Shown here one piece after another: positions 49,184 to 61,600 of a stretch of 64,000 nt of DNA. The stretch is from Bolinopsis microptera (lineage: Eukaryota; Ctenophora; Tentaculata; Lobata; Bolinopsidae). The translations under genes were made by a program, and so were the position numbers. Each line of letters opens with the position of its first letter. The first letter of the stretch is position 1. The DNA lies in NCBI RefSeq assembly GCF_026151205.1, contig NC_087082.1:19864494-19928493 (forward strand), written 5' to 3'. The notes below the pieces were generated by a model. That model saw only the letters and a program-made list of their open reading frames with translations, did not search any database and was not told the DNA's origin.

Positions 49184-52100
49184 GTTAAGGGGTTTTCCAA
49201 AACTCCAGGGGCTCGTGAAGTGTCTTACACAACCTCTCCGAGCCCAAGATCCGTAGTGCGTGGTGAAGAGCCACACCCTTCTCGAGGTGCCACTGTTAAG
49301 CTTAGTAGCCTGTTCTGGGTGATTCCAGTTAAAACAGGTGAACGGTAACAGAACACTGCGGCTCTAGACCAGTACAGGTCGAAAAATATAACCGGGACAT
49401 CTGTCTCGTTAGGACTGCATGCGGTTCATCGGGTGCGAAGGGCCAGCATCCCTTCCACCTCAAATAACAACGCTACTGAAACAACACACACATCAAATGG
49501 ACGGAGTGCTACTTCCAATTCAAGGACGGATGGTTCCAGTATGACGGAGGCTGGGCAAAGCCTACGGGACCCCAGTCGCCTGATGAGAAGAGGGGGTACT
49601 CGTCATCCGACCAGATTTATTAGTCAACAGATCATCCATGTTGACCCTGCTTCCAACAAATCTAATCCAGTAAATTATTGCAAACAGTTTTTACGTTTTG
49701 GAACATGGAACGTTCTATCTCTTGTCAGCTCATCCACACAGCTCTACCAACTTAGTCAAAACATTGATCAGTACAGATTGGATCTTTTGGGGATCACTGA
49801 GACTCACATGCCTGGATCTGGCACCACTCTACTGGACAATGGCAGTCTACTCATCCATTCCGGTAGAGTCGACGGGATCAAGAGACAGGGAGTCGGTCTC
49901 AGTCTTTCAAAACGAATCAGAAACTCCCTGATATCGTTCACTCCCACATCGGAGCGGGTTTTAACTGCTAGGCTGCATAGTAAGCAAATCAACATCTCTG
50001 TTGTTGTGGCCTATGCTCCAACTGAGGGTGCAGAGGAGAGTGAGAAAGATAAGTTTTATAGGACACTCACAGATACATTTGATGGGCTACCTCGTCACGA
50101 TATCAAGTTACTGCTCGGCGATTTTAATGCAAAAGTAACATCAGGCAGATATGGAAGTGAAGCGGTCATCGGTGGGGAATCACTCCATAGCTCATCAAAT
50201 GACAACGGGACAAGACTTGTGGATTTCTGTGCGACGAACCAGCTTGTCATCGGGGGAACTCTCTTCGAGCACAAGAACATTCACAAGGGAACATGGCGGT
50301 CCCCCAACGGGATCACCGTCAATCAGATAGATCATATCTGCATTGGAAAGCGGTTTCGTCAGTCACTTTTTGATGTTAGGGTATGTCGCGGGGCAGACAT
50401 CGGCTCCGATCATTATCTGGTTCTAGGACTGCTGAAAATCAAACTTCAGTCAGTGACAAAGATCAACGCCAACAGGCCCAATGTGCCTGCCATTGAGCGC
50501 CTGAGGGATAGTACTACGGTTACAGAGTACAATGTGGCTCTTCAAAACCGATTTGCAAGTCTGGATAGTGAGGTCGACCTCGAGGATATGTGGCGTAATC
50601 TCAGTCAGACCGTCACTGATGTCTCACTGGAGGTACTAGGCAAAAGACCTCGGAAGGCAAAGGAGCAACACCTGTCACGGAAGACTAAGGATTTATTGAT
50701 TCAGCGGGCACAGTTTAAGCGCAAAGACCCAAACTCAGACGCTAACAGGTCAGAGTATTCTAAACTTAATAAGTTAGTCAAGAAAAGCAGCAAGCTAGAT
50801 GACAATAACTGGGCAGTTAGAGTAGCTACTGATCTTGAGGAAGCAGCGAGCAAAGGTCAGCAGCGTGAGGTATGGGCAAAGATCAAGAAGATCTCTGGTA
50901 AGAACAAGAAGCCTCAAGCATCTTGTGTCCGGGACAAGGACGGTAGGAAGATCACGGATCCCCAACAGCAGAGGGATAGGTGGAAGGAGCACTTTACTGA
51001 ACTTCTGAACCCTCCATTATCAAGTGTCGACCTTGCCGACCTTGATACAGTACCACCCCAACCCCACTTTAACTCTCTCTCTTGTTCGGATGGACCACCC
51101 ACCAGAGACGAGATTAGTTATTCCCTGACAAAGCTTAAGAACAACAAAAGCCCAGGAGTGGACGGGATAACTAACGAGCAACTGAAGTATGGTGCGAGTG
51201 CTCTAGTTGATCAACTAGAGTGTCTATTCAAGAAAGTGTGGGAAGAAGAGACTGTTCCTGAAGATTGGTTAAAGGGTGTGATCATTGTTATTGGGAAGAA
51301 AGGAGACACTTCAGTCTGCGGGAACAACAGAGGGATCACCTTAAGGTCTACAGCATCCAAGCTTTTTCAGATGATTCTTCTTAAGCGGTTACATGCTGGT
51401 ATGGAGTGTCTCCTCAGGGAGAATCAGTGCGGATTTAGACAGAACCGCTCATGTATTGATCAGATTTATTCTCTCCGAACTATTATTCATAACTGTCTTG
51501 AGTTTAACATTCCTCTTTACATTAATTTTGTGGATTTCAAGGCAGCGTTCGATTCTATCAGAAGGGACTTTATTTGGTGCAGTATGAGACACTATGGGCT
51601 GCCTGAAAAATATGTCAGAATATTTCAGTCATTTTTTGGGGGTACCATGAGTGCCGTGAGGGTTAATGGGGAGCTGACAGACTGGTTTGATGTTAACTCA
51701 GGCACAGGTCAGGGTGACATTCAAGCACCTCCTGTCTTTAATTTCTGCCTAAACTTTTCTGCATTTCTGGCTGAGACCAACAAGATCATCAGTCAAGGCG
51801 CAGTGCTGCAGAAAGAGATGAAGACGGTCGAGGAAAAGGTCATTCTGGACACCGATTATGCTGATGACATGGCTATTATGGACAACTCAGGGGAAGGCCT
51901 ACAGGAATCAACTGATCTATTAGTTCATTACAGCTCCTACGCTGGGCTCAGAATAAATGCAAAGAAGACCCAATGCATGGCTGTAAGCAAGTGCGCCTCC
52001 CAGCGACCTTTCATCAAGGATGATTGTATTGAGCTGTCGGTTGAGGGTGAACCCGTCGAGCAGGTTAGCAACTTTGTCTACCTGGGTGCAACTATCAGTG

Positions 52101-52721
52101 GGGATGGGACAATCAACAGAGACCTGGATGTCCGTATCCAGAAGGCTAATGGCGCCTTTCATCAGCTCTGGAACATTTGGAATAGCAGAACTATAAAGAC
52201 TCCAACCAAGATCAGGATCTATAGGGCTGCTGTCCTCACCATCTTGTTGTATGGAGCTGAAGTCTGGAACACCACCAAAAAGCAGATGAAACGCTTCGAG
52301 GTTTTCCATCAAACCTCCTTGAGAAGGATCCTTAGGATTAAATGGTTCTTTCATGTGACCAACGACGAAGTTCTTAGGAGGGCTGGCATCAAGTCAGTTG
52401 AGACTTTCATCAGTGCTGCCAGGCTACGTTGGTATGGACATGTAGTTAGAATGCCAGACTCTAGACTACCGAGGTTTCTGTTGAACTGGAAGCCAAATTA
52501 TGGAAAGAGGTCAAGGGGCAGACCCCGTAAGAACTGGAAGTCCTGCGTACTCGAAGATGCTGCTAAGTTTACAGGTGTTGAAAACATCGACAACGACACA
52601 ACAGAAGCTTTGGCTACCAACCGAGTACAGTGGAGACATATGTTACGCCGCCAACGCGATGTGTATGATGCAGGCCACTCCAACGACTAGGAGGAGACCT
52701 TACCATGTAACATGTATGTAT
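49184..52721 (+). mobile_element. Full-length RTE-like non-LTR retrotransposon
   Basis: Flanked by a 13-bp target duplication gtattctctggtg (49171-49183 and 52722-52734). It has a ~350-bp 5' UTR, one long open frame and a very short 3' UTR that ends in an atgtatgtat microsatellite-like tail, as is common in RTE-type elements. No frameshift or stop interrupts the frame. Confidence 0.9.
49541..52690 (+). CDS. RTE-like endonuclease-reverse transcriptase
   Basis: The frame is open from 49433; the first in-frame ATG is at 49541. Numbering from 49433, the apurinic-like endonuclease spans about 88-335: GTWN (90-93), ITETH (121-125), LLGDFN (227-232) and SDH (325-327). The reverse transcriptase has the KSPGVDG motif near 574, motif A DFKAAFDS (D701), SGTGQGD near 756, and catalytic YADD at 809-812. 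The C-terminal domain contains LRWYGHVVRMPDSRLP, seen in many invertebrate RTE-like proteins. All catalytic residues are present, so the element could be active or was until recently. Single-ORF organisation and the short 3' end fit the RTE group better than CR1/Jockey. Confidence 0.92.
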   Translation: MTEAGQSLRDPSRLMRRGGTRHPTRFISQQIIHVDPASNKSNPVNYCKQFLRFGTWNVLSLVSSSTQLYQLSQNIDQYRLDLLGITETHMPGSGTTLLDNGSLLIHSGRVDGIKRQGVGLSLSKRIRNSLISFTPTSERVLTARLHSKQINISVVVAYAPTEGAEESEKDKFYRTLTDTFDGLPRHDIKLLLGDFNAKVTSGRYGSEAVIGGESLHSSSNDNGTRLVDFCATNQLVIGGTLFEHKNIHKGTWRSPNGITVNQIDHICIGKRFRQSLFDVRVCRGADIGSDHYLVLGLLKIKLQSVTKINANRPNVPAIERLRDSTTVTEYNVALQNRFASLDSEVDLEDMWRNLSQTVTDVSLEVLGKRPRKAKEQHLSRKTKDLLIQRAQFKRKDPNSDANRSEYSKLNKLVKKSSKLDDNNWAVRVATDLEEAASKGQQREVWAKIKKISGKNKKPQASCVRDKDGRKITDPQQQRDRWKEHFTELLNPPLSSVDLADLDTVPPQPHFNSLSCSDGPPTRDEISYSLTKLKNNKSPGVDGITNEQLKYGASALVDQLECLFKKVWEEETVPEDWLKGVIIVIGKKGDTSVCGNNRGITLRSTASKLFQMILLKRLHAGMECLLRENQCGFRQNRSCIDQIYSLRTIIHNCLEFNIPLYINFVDFKAAFDSIRRDFIWCSMRHYGLPEKYVRIFQSFFGGTMSAVRVNGELTDWFDVNSGTGQGDIQAPPVFNFCLNFSAFLAETNKIISQGAVLQKEMKTVEEKVILDTDYADDMAIMDNSGEGLQESTDLLVHYSSYAGLRINAKKTQCMAVSKCASQRPFIKDDCIELSVEGEPVEQVSNFVYLGATISGDGTINRDLDVRIQKANGAFHQLWNIWNSRTIKTPTKIRIYRAAVLTILLYGAEVWNTTKKQMKRFEVFHQTSLRRILRIKWFFHVTNDEVLRRAGIKSVETFISAARLRWYGHVVRMPDSRLPRFLLNWKPNYGKRSRGRPRKNWKSCVLEDAAKFTGVENIDNDTTEALATNRVQWRHMLRRQRDVYDAGHSND

Positions 52722-52734
52722 GTATTCTCTGGTG

Positions 52735-54124
52735 TTGCACCATCCCTTGGGTTGTGGAGCTCAATTTTGCTTTCTAAAGGTATAAATTGTGTCATAGGCT
52801 AGTTTTAAAGTTGAAAATCGAAAAGTTGCACACGTGGGGCCACGCCCAAATTGATAAAAAATTGCTAAAATCACTGAAAATTGCTGTTTTCACCAATTTC
52901 CGTCAACTTTCGAGTGCCGTTGTGATTCCAGAAAATTTTACTAACTGCATTTAGCTAGTTTATAGTAAATACACGCGATCGCAGAATAGAGGAGCACAAT
53001 TGGGTTCTTTGTTCTGCGACCGTGTTTCCTCGGTGGGCCGACAGGTTTTTGTTGTGTAGTAGTGCTGGAAAAAAAAAACGCTTTAACTATCAATGAGAGT
53101 AATTCTTGACCTTAGTGCCACAGTTTCTGTGGTAAAAACAAATTTATAGTTAAACGTTATATATTGTAGAAGGGCATGATTTACTCACATCACTAAGCAT
53201 CTGGATGGATAATTAGCACACAAGGATAAACTGACCTTTAAACATGACCACCAGCTATACCACGTAACCATAGCTCCGAAATAAATAAATTGCTCTACAT
53301 AGAAACATCTGGCCTGATCCTATCACATAGTGGTCCCCAGGGGTTCGGTAAAGCCCTTACAGGCAACTGGGTCCTTTTACCAGCCACAATAAAATTGGTC
53401 ATGCCAGTACTGTCATAAACTGTAACCAACTATTCAAAAATTAGATATCTTTTGCTAAATTTTAAATTTTAAGTCATAGAGCAATCTTCTTAATTTTAAA
53501 ATTTTTAAGAATTATATTTTACCCTAACTATGATGTGGTGGCATTTCATACTTAACTAAATTTCAACTTTAAAAGTAAATAGATTATTAGTGACAACAAA
53601 ATTATAGTTTAAGACATCCATTCTGCATTGTGTTTCCAATATTAGAATTTATGATATGTATTGATTGAATAATTGGTAATAAATTTAACTTTTGTTTTAT
53701 TAAACTTTTGTTTTATTACAGTTCTTCTTGAAATACTTTGAAACTTTTCATGCTTATCAAACTATATATAAAACACCATCATGCAAAAATTTACGGTGAT
53801 TCAATATTAGATGCGCACGCAACTTCCGCTCTAGGTTTGCACGTGCGAAAGGTTCAAATTTTGCTCATTCGTGATTTTGAACAAATTCTGCTTTGCCACG
53901 ACAGTTCAATGTCATTATATATGAATTTAATGCCAACTTGAATGAGTATAAAGTGGCATATCCAGTCAGTGATCGACCGATATGCTTACCTAAACACAAG
54001 GAAATGTTTTTAAAGGAAAAATTTCGAAATCTTTGAAATCACCTCCTTATTAATATTAATGAAGTTATGAGTTTACATTTCGGCTTTGTAAAGTACCCTG
54101 ACATTATAATCAAAAATAGATGAT
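52735..54124. other. AT-rich stretch, nothing recognised
   Basis: No supported exon, RNA gene or mobile-element boundary. If the flanking LDLa exons belong to one gene, this is intron. Confidence 0.5.
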
Positions 54125-54484
54125 ATTTGACCAAAACCCATAATCATCGGTAGAGTGGACCGCTGCCAGTGTCTCTCTTTCCCAAACAAAAGGCAATGAT
54201 ATCAATTTGAATGACCGTTATCAAATGCAAAATGATACCGAGAATGAAATCGGTCGCTCGCTTTTCCCATTAATTTACAATTGAAATAGATTACATGTTA
54301 TAAATCGAAACTTTTTACAATTCGTAAGCCATGAATGAGTGGGAAAAGCGAGCGACCGATTTTATTCTCGGTATCATTTTGCATTTGATAACGGTCATTC
54401 AAATTGATATCATTGCCTTTTGTTTGGGAAAGAGAGACACTGGCAGCGGTCCACTCTACCCATGATTATGGGTTTTGGTCAAAT
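54125..54484. repeat. Near-perfect 145-bp foldback
   Basis: Arms 54125-54269 and about 54340-54484 are almost perfect complements, starting atttgaccaaaaccca, around a ~70-bp AT-rich loop. It is probably a miniature inverted-repeat element; the target duplication is not obvious. Confidence 0.9.
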
Positions 54485-54636
54485 ACGGTATATAAAGGTA
54501 TAACGATATAACACATTAAAGGCCCTCTGGCCTTAATGTCTTATAATGATTGAATAATTATGGAAAGCAGTTCAACGAAACTCAGAGTCCAACAATTGTG
54601 TTAACCCGACTTAATTTTGCCTTGGTTTTCAATCAG

Positions 54637-54756
54637 TGTGTGTGGGAGATGGTTTGACAAAATGTCGAGATAGTAACGGTAAATGTGTCCGAGACGCTAT
54701 CTATTGCAACGGAAATGAAGACTGCGCAGATGCATCGGACGAGGATGGATGTGAAG
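54637..54756 (+). CDS. LDLa module exon 2
   Basis: A 120-bp exon (40 codons), acceptor ttcaatcag, donor GTTTGT, phase 1 at both ends. It encodes a complete LDLa repeat with six cysteines and CNGNEDCADASDE. It could splice directly after the LDLa exon at 26604-26717. The 28 kb between them is almost wholly mobile DNA. Downstream on the same strand lies the damaged receptor copy, so this exon may belong to its N-terminal ectodomain. Confidence 0.85.
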
Positions 54757-57700
54757 GTTTGTTTAAACAGTTAAACGTAATCTTTGTTACACTTTGCCCC
54801 CAACCCTGTGTTAAAATACACGAAATCTTTAAATCAAGTGAGACAATCAAGCCCGGTTGGATTATGAAATCAATGTATGAAGTGGATTTAACTATAGCTC
54901 TATAGATTCTAACGGGATAGTAAGTGGAAATAAATGGAAAGAGCCGGGATAAATAAACCGGTTATAGTTAGACCCGCGTGGGTCGATTTCCCTGAATTGT
55001 TTGATACTTTAATTGTACTACTACTAGTATGTACATTGCATAGTTGCAAGATTTCAGTTTCATACCACAAGAAATGACCGAATTATAGCCTATCACTCAT
55101 ATAATAGTCATATAACAATGCTGCACTTCGCCGTTTTTTTTTCAAACGGCGGCGGCGTGGTTGTCATCGGAGGGGTGAAGTGAAGGTCAAACGTCACTTC
55201 CAAAAAAAATTATTGCCAAAATTACGGGAATACTTGCGCATTTATGGGTATAAACAACCGCGGAGGCCCCCGTGGCCGAAAAAAAATCAATCGCCTGCCC
55301 TGTGGTGTTCGGCGGGTGGCGTGCAGCCCCTGTCATAATAAAACAAAAACTCTTACTTACTTGTACTTGAAAAAAGTATTAGTTCGTGCCTTGTTCTAAA
55401 AGCCGGCTATCAAAAGCTATGAACTTGGAAGCACATGTTCGCGGGGAACCATGCGTAAACCATCGAATTCAGGAAAGATGTGAAAAGTAGAAAATAAAAA
55501 ACACAAACTCTAAGAAGTTTCTAGAGATATCCTACTAGTTCCATGCCAGTTACCCCACACAGTAAACTCTTTTTCGGCGTATTAGAACCTCTCCAAATTC
55601 TCCAATGTATCCTGTTTTGTTGCTTGTTGTTCCTGCATTTCTTACCATTTCGTGGTGTTATTCGGACCACTGTTTTTGAAGGATCAAATGTTATCGACCA
55701 AAAAAATGTTCCCTGGGTAAGCTAATTTCATGCTCGGCAAAAATGGGTTGCTTTATAGCATGAGTTGTAAAAAAAGGATAGGAATATGTAATCATACTTA
55801 TCTAGCATTCTTAGATTTCTTGATTATAGGCTTTAGCTTTTTCCTTATACCTTATTTCGGAAATATTATGCGGGTTAATTTATGACTGGAGAAATAATGA
55901 CCGGGAAAATTCAAAATTTATGGGCGGGAGGGGTACTTTCAAAAACACCCTGCCAAATTATCCAGTATGAATTTACCTGTGGCCAGACCTTTCAAGTTTT
56001 TTTTTTTCAGAGAGTCAAAACAACATTTTCAACGAAAATTTTCTTGTTTTTTGTTTATTTGATAAACTTAAAAGAAAGTCTATTTCAATTTACAGTTATT
56101 GATTTATACTCAGAAAATAGAAAAAAAAGACACGTCTATTTAAAGAAAAATCAATCTAAGCAAAAATAAAGTCAAAATCTTCTTTTAAAGCGTATTTCTT
56201 CATTTCTCATATCGCTATGTCCCCCTCCATTATCATTATGATATTCCCCCTGCTGCCTGGGACCGTTTTCTCCAAATTCGGACAGTCGTTTTGTTGTCTT
56301 CCACAAAGGGGGACTTTCATTTATTTTCCCGCTAGGTGAAGGCTACTGCTCCTGAAGCGTCATCCGGAGCTAGATTTTTTGCACACACTTGGTATTATCG
56401 GAATGTCTTGTTTTGCATCATCCAACTGCTTCCGTAATCCAATCTATCGTGGACCATGGGAAATAAGTGGCACAGTTTTACTCAAACTTCTAAGCGGATG
56501 TGGAACCACAAGTTAATTTAAACGAAATACACCCCTCTTTCTTTAGTCTACCACTGCACACGGAGAGGGCCGGATCAATCTTTCAGCGGACCTCAAGCCT
56601 GATGTCTCCTCGCCTCCAAGTCCATTCCATGGGCCAACGAGAAATGATAAACACGGTTTAATTGTTTATCCTGAAAAATCTGATTCTATAAACAAAATTG
56701 TGATTTTTATAACCGAATATTATGGTAGCAAACAGCCAATATAAAAGTTTACAAGCCCTCATAATCCCACTGCTTCAAAGTTCTTCTCTAGACATTATGA
56801 GGGGACGTCAGGTAAAAAAATATAATTCATTAATATTACCTAATCACCCACCCCCTTGTGGAAACACCATTAATCTGGACTCGGCGGGTTTTTATTATGA
56901 ACTGGTAAAACTAATTTTTTTTGTGGACGGTAACATGTATGGCGGGATTTTCCAAAAAACCCACACTTTTTCCCAGTCATTAATAATTCCTGAGTACAAC
57001 GGTAATTACCACCGTCCTAGGGGTTGAGGTAAATAAACGTTAGAATAATGGGCCCCCGTAATTTTCGTCCAAAGGTTTTACCTCGGGCCCCTGCCGCCGG
57101 TTGCGCCCCGAAACATCAAAACATAGCCAGTGCGCGAGCAAAACACAGATTTGCAAAAAACGTTGGCGTTGTTCATGTTTTATGATATTTATATACTTCA
57201 TGGACTAGCTCAAATTTACGCTCACGCTATAACTATCATAACCGATTTTGTGATTGACTATTTTTTGATGCGGTAAACCGGTAAGTCGATGCGATTTGGG
57301 AAGAAAATTCGAATAAATCTTATAACGTTGTTGTCAATTTTTCAAATTAAAATCCATACTTTCTCCAGTACAGAGCTTAAGATAAAATGGTGAAGAGATT
57401 TAGAGAATTGAAAAAAAAAACATAAAAAAAAATGATTTTAGAAAAATTCCTCGGTACCAAAGGCTTTCTCGACTAGGCGGGGTTATTAGTATACTTATTA
57501 CACACAACTGTTTTTCAGATCTCTTGAAAGAATTCTTGGGTTGATTCTCAAGGCTGGTCAGATTTGTTCAGCCGACTGGGAGATGCACTAGATCCAGCTA
57601 TAGGACGTCGTGAAAAATACGGATACCAAAATATTGTTATGTTTTACCCATTGGGTAGGGTCTATTGTGGGGAATAGTACCCGAGTACCATGAGAGCTGC

Positions 57701-58387
57701 AAAACGCAAAAAGAAAATTCCCAGTTGAGTGTAACAAAAAAAAACAATTCGCGACATATGATTCTAATTTAGGAATAAAATTTTACCAAACATTGCTTTA
57801 GCAACTTATATATATATATGACCAAATAATTTTGGGAACTTTAAAGGTTAGATTGCAGCTGCTAGTGTTAATTGGAAAGTACAGCACAATTTTCCAACAA
57901 ATTTTATATACCGCCAAATTTTTTTTTGTGTGTACCCGTTATTTATTAACCCCTCGCTTAAAATCCCAGAAAAATGTTTGCGGGGGGAACTGCGTACATG
58001 CAGTTCCATGGAAAGGTTCTATCCCAAAGGTACGATGGGATATATAAATGTTAAAATAAACTGAATCAGGGACTGAAAACACGGTCTTTATTATAGAAAA
58101 CGAGATTTAAAAATGTAACTCACTGTATTTCATAAATATCAAAATCGTTCTAAGCATTGGCTTACTCTTCCAGATGGAAAATTCAGTTTCTGCTTACTTT
58201 AGGAGGAAGGTAAAAACCGAGCAACGGACGTGCTGGAGTAGTTTTGGTAAACGTGCTTTAACCGGGTTTGGTACTAATGAAATTAATATTGTATTATTGT
58301 AAATGTCTTTGTGAACTGTAAACATTTAAGTATAAAGGGCACCCGTGACAAGAAATATTTAATATTTTATTATTTAAATATTCTATT
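54757..58387. other. Probable intron sequence, one weak exon candidate
   Basis: Mostly featureless. A polypyrimidine-AG acceptor (ctgtttttcag, ending 57518) and a GTAGGG donor after 57654 bracket 136 bp that might be an exon, but all three frames contain a stop. Because nearby sequence looks unpolished this does not rule it out. GC-rich ggcggcggcg near 55150 echoes the repeat near 25970. Confidence 0.35.
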
Positions 58388-58641
58388 CAAGGAATAAAAA
58401 TGTTGGTATCGAAAATATTGAAAGAGATAGCAAAAGTATTATAAAAAATATTTATAAAAATTGTCATATAAAAAAAACATTGTTATTGATAATTCAGCAC
58501 GGGAAACTGCATTTTCTCACATTCTTTTCATGTGGTTTGTCGAAACAAAAATCTATTTGGTTGTCGAACAAAAAAATATAATTTGGATTATAACATTCTA
58601 AAAATGTGATAATATTTTTCATTCAGTTTTTTGTTTTTCAG

Positions 58642-61600
58642 ACAGCAACCTCGTTCTCTTTTGGTCGAACTTCTCAGGACTACTCAAGCAAATGGTCATA
58701 TGCCAGAAGGCTTGGTAACCGTAATGCCCGAGGATTGGTTTTTTGGCCTTAGCATAACGTGTACTTTTGGGGAGCGGATAGAAAAAACCTGGTAAAGGAA
58801 ACGACTTTATTTATTATTTATAACTGTTTTAGTGGTTGGTATGACAACTTTGTTAACCCATTGTTAAAACCATATGTTAAAAAACCATGTGCCTTCTGTC
58901 GAAAATCGGGGAAGATTATGACATAATTTTAATTTTAATAGAATTTGATTATTTAATCAATGATAAGAGGACTTTTGTATTAACTTAACGGAGCCATTTC
59001 GATTTTGCAGCTTTGAATAAAAAAAGTGTATGAATTTTTTATTTTCATATTTACGGTATTATTGATACACATGGGCAAAAAACATTTCACTTTGCTCACT
59101 CCGCTTCTACAAGATTGCCACCAAAATAAACGGCCTCCTTTTACTCCTCTTAAAGCAATTAATTTTATCAATATTCAAACTTTCATCTGGGACTGCTCCA
59201 ACAAAAAAATCGATTTTTAAAGTTTTTATTACATGTGCCGAATATAATTTTGTGCAAGTTCCACACAAAATTTAAAATTTCCAAACCACAGGACTCAATG
59301 TATAAGGGGACGATGCACCAGAACACGATACAAAGGAAATCCTTGAAAAATGGCGATAAACAAAGAAAATTAACAGCTATGAGATATCTTACTAGATTCA
59401 TCGCTTAGAGTGATGACAAATTTTTCTTGTGATCAAAAAAACAACTAAAAAGTGGACTTTGATTTTCGATGCTGTTTTCTTCTTTCCTTGGAGAGGAGGG
59501 GGACCCCATTTCCCCCCCCCCCCCCCCGGTACGGGTAATAAAACTATATAACTATACACTGGGACTTCTTTGCGCTATACAAGCCTTGGTTAGTCTCAAT
59601 AAGTCAATATTCCATATTTAAGTATTTATCCTTACGCATATTTTTCTTTTTTCATTTGCAATTTGTTTGAGCGTTGTGTCTAAAACAATTAACCATATAG
59701 ACAATTAAAGAATATATTAAAACTGTGGACCCATTTTAGGCATGGCACTTCTTTTCCAGTTTATTCTTATTTTTCACCATTAACACAGGCTCGAAAAAGA
59801 ATTTACGCTGGGCCACAGTTGCAAACCAGTTCTTGAGCAACCATTGATATTGTTATTTCTTAAAAAAATATTTCAGGAGTGTTGTTTTACCGGTAGGCGA
59901 AACTTAACCAGACTTTTTCAAATAATTGTTGTCAAAAACAAAAGACGAAAAAATTTTGGAAATTATCAAATGGCAATCGAATTCCTCAATAAAAATATTA
60001 CGTATATACTCCACATTACTATTTTCGGGGAAAAACAAAAAGCCCGGCGGCCGTTAAGTAAACAAAGCTCTGTTCTGACGATCCTCGCGTTTATCAAGGT
60101 TGTATAGCTGAAGAAGGGCAAAAACATAATATACATCTGGTCTACAATCCAGGAGACCAATTCGTGAAATCTTTTTTGCAGCAGTACTTTTACAGAAGCA
60201 TGGATTGTGGGTAGGCAAACCACCTAAAGTTTTCACCCTAAAACTAATTAGGGAATTTGAACCCTATATAGGATTTTCATATGACTAATTCTACAAACAT
60301 GTAAATGGATTAGTGTAAAGGTTCATTGGATGGTCATGATGAAAGCGTTGTGTAATGGTTATCGTTAAGGAATAATTTTGTGAGAGTATCCACAAGTTAA
60401 TTATAGTCTATGTAAGTACGCAACAACCAATTTATGGCGATTACCCAGAGTTGTTTGCGAAAGTGTGTTGAGGATTGGGGAACTTGGTTGTAACGAGATA
60501 CAATCATATACTGATAGATCTCTCTACTGGTAGGAATGGTTTTATTTTAACATAAAAACCCTCGAGTTATTGCACCAATCAATATTTGGATTCACAAAGC
60601 TAAACCCTGTGCCCGAAACAAAAAACCAACTGTAAATGAAGATGTCAAAAAGAGCAAATAACCCATTGCATTCCACTGGAATCCAAATTGAATCAGTAAA
60701 CCAATATTCGTTTCCATTTATACGGAAGAGGCTACATCTAATATTTACAAGGGGATGTTTGCGCTAAATTATTTATAAAAGCGTTCTATATTGATTTCTC
60801 AACAAACATAATGACGCAATTGAACGGTAGTCGCAAGTGACCATTACAGCACATTTTCTACCATGGACCAACCCAAATTGTTCGGACCCAATGAGAGGAA
60901 GTAGTGTCGTGTAAGAATTTGGTCGGATACCCATCTACGGTGTCTAAATTAGCCCAACTTGCCGTTACCCCCCACCCCCTCCCCCCCCCCCCCACACCCC
61001 CCCCCCCTTTTTTCCTTCCACCCCCCAAAATCCCTCAAAACCCCACCCCAAATAAAACCTTTCACAAACCCAGGGTTTGTTGCGATCGATGGGGTTCGAC
61101 AGCATATGCTTGACAACCAGTCGCCTTGTTAAGGTCCATAAGCATCTATTTGCAATTGGGATTTCAAGGACCTGTTCGATAAAAAAGTGATCAAACATTC
61201 AAGATCTTGTGACAAGAATGACTTTGTCTACAATTGTTCCCGCCGATATCGTCACGACTCAAAACTTCCCTACCATCGCTTGGCTGGATGGAGGACGGAA
61301 GAACGACTGGTCTAAGGTGAGAGACGAAAACAGACAATCTGGCCCAACAAATGTGGAATCCGGCAGATTTGTCCTCGTTATGTGCCCTGACAGCAGTAAT
61401 TGTGATGATTGTTTTCATTTGCAGCCTAGGATCGTACCATTAGGGGTAAATGTTCCAAGATCTGTTGTAACGGTTATGGGACACTTTGTGATCATGCAAG
61501 AGTTATTGGCAGTCAGGACTAGCATCAATTCCGGAAAATGTTTTTCACAAAAAAAAACCCCATCGCCCTTCGAACAAGAAATCAATTGTGGAATTTCTTA

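Noticed and set aside
55882-57027. Short plus-strand frames as genes
   Set aside because: No domain, no consistent splice sites, and likely unpolished sequence.
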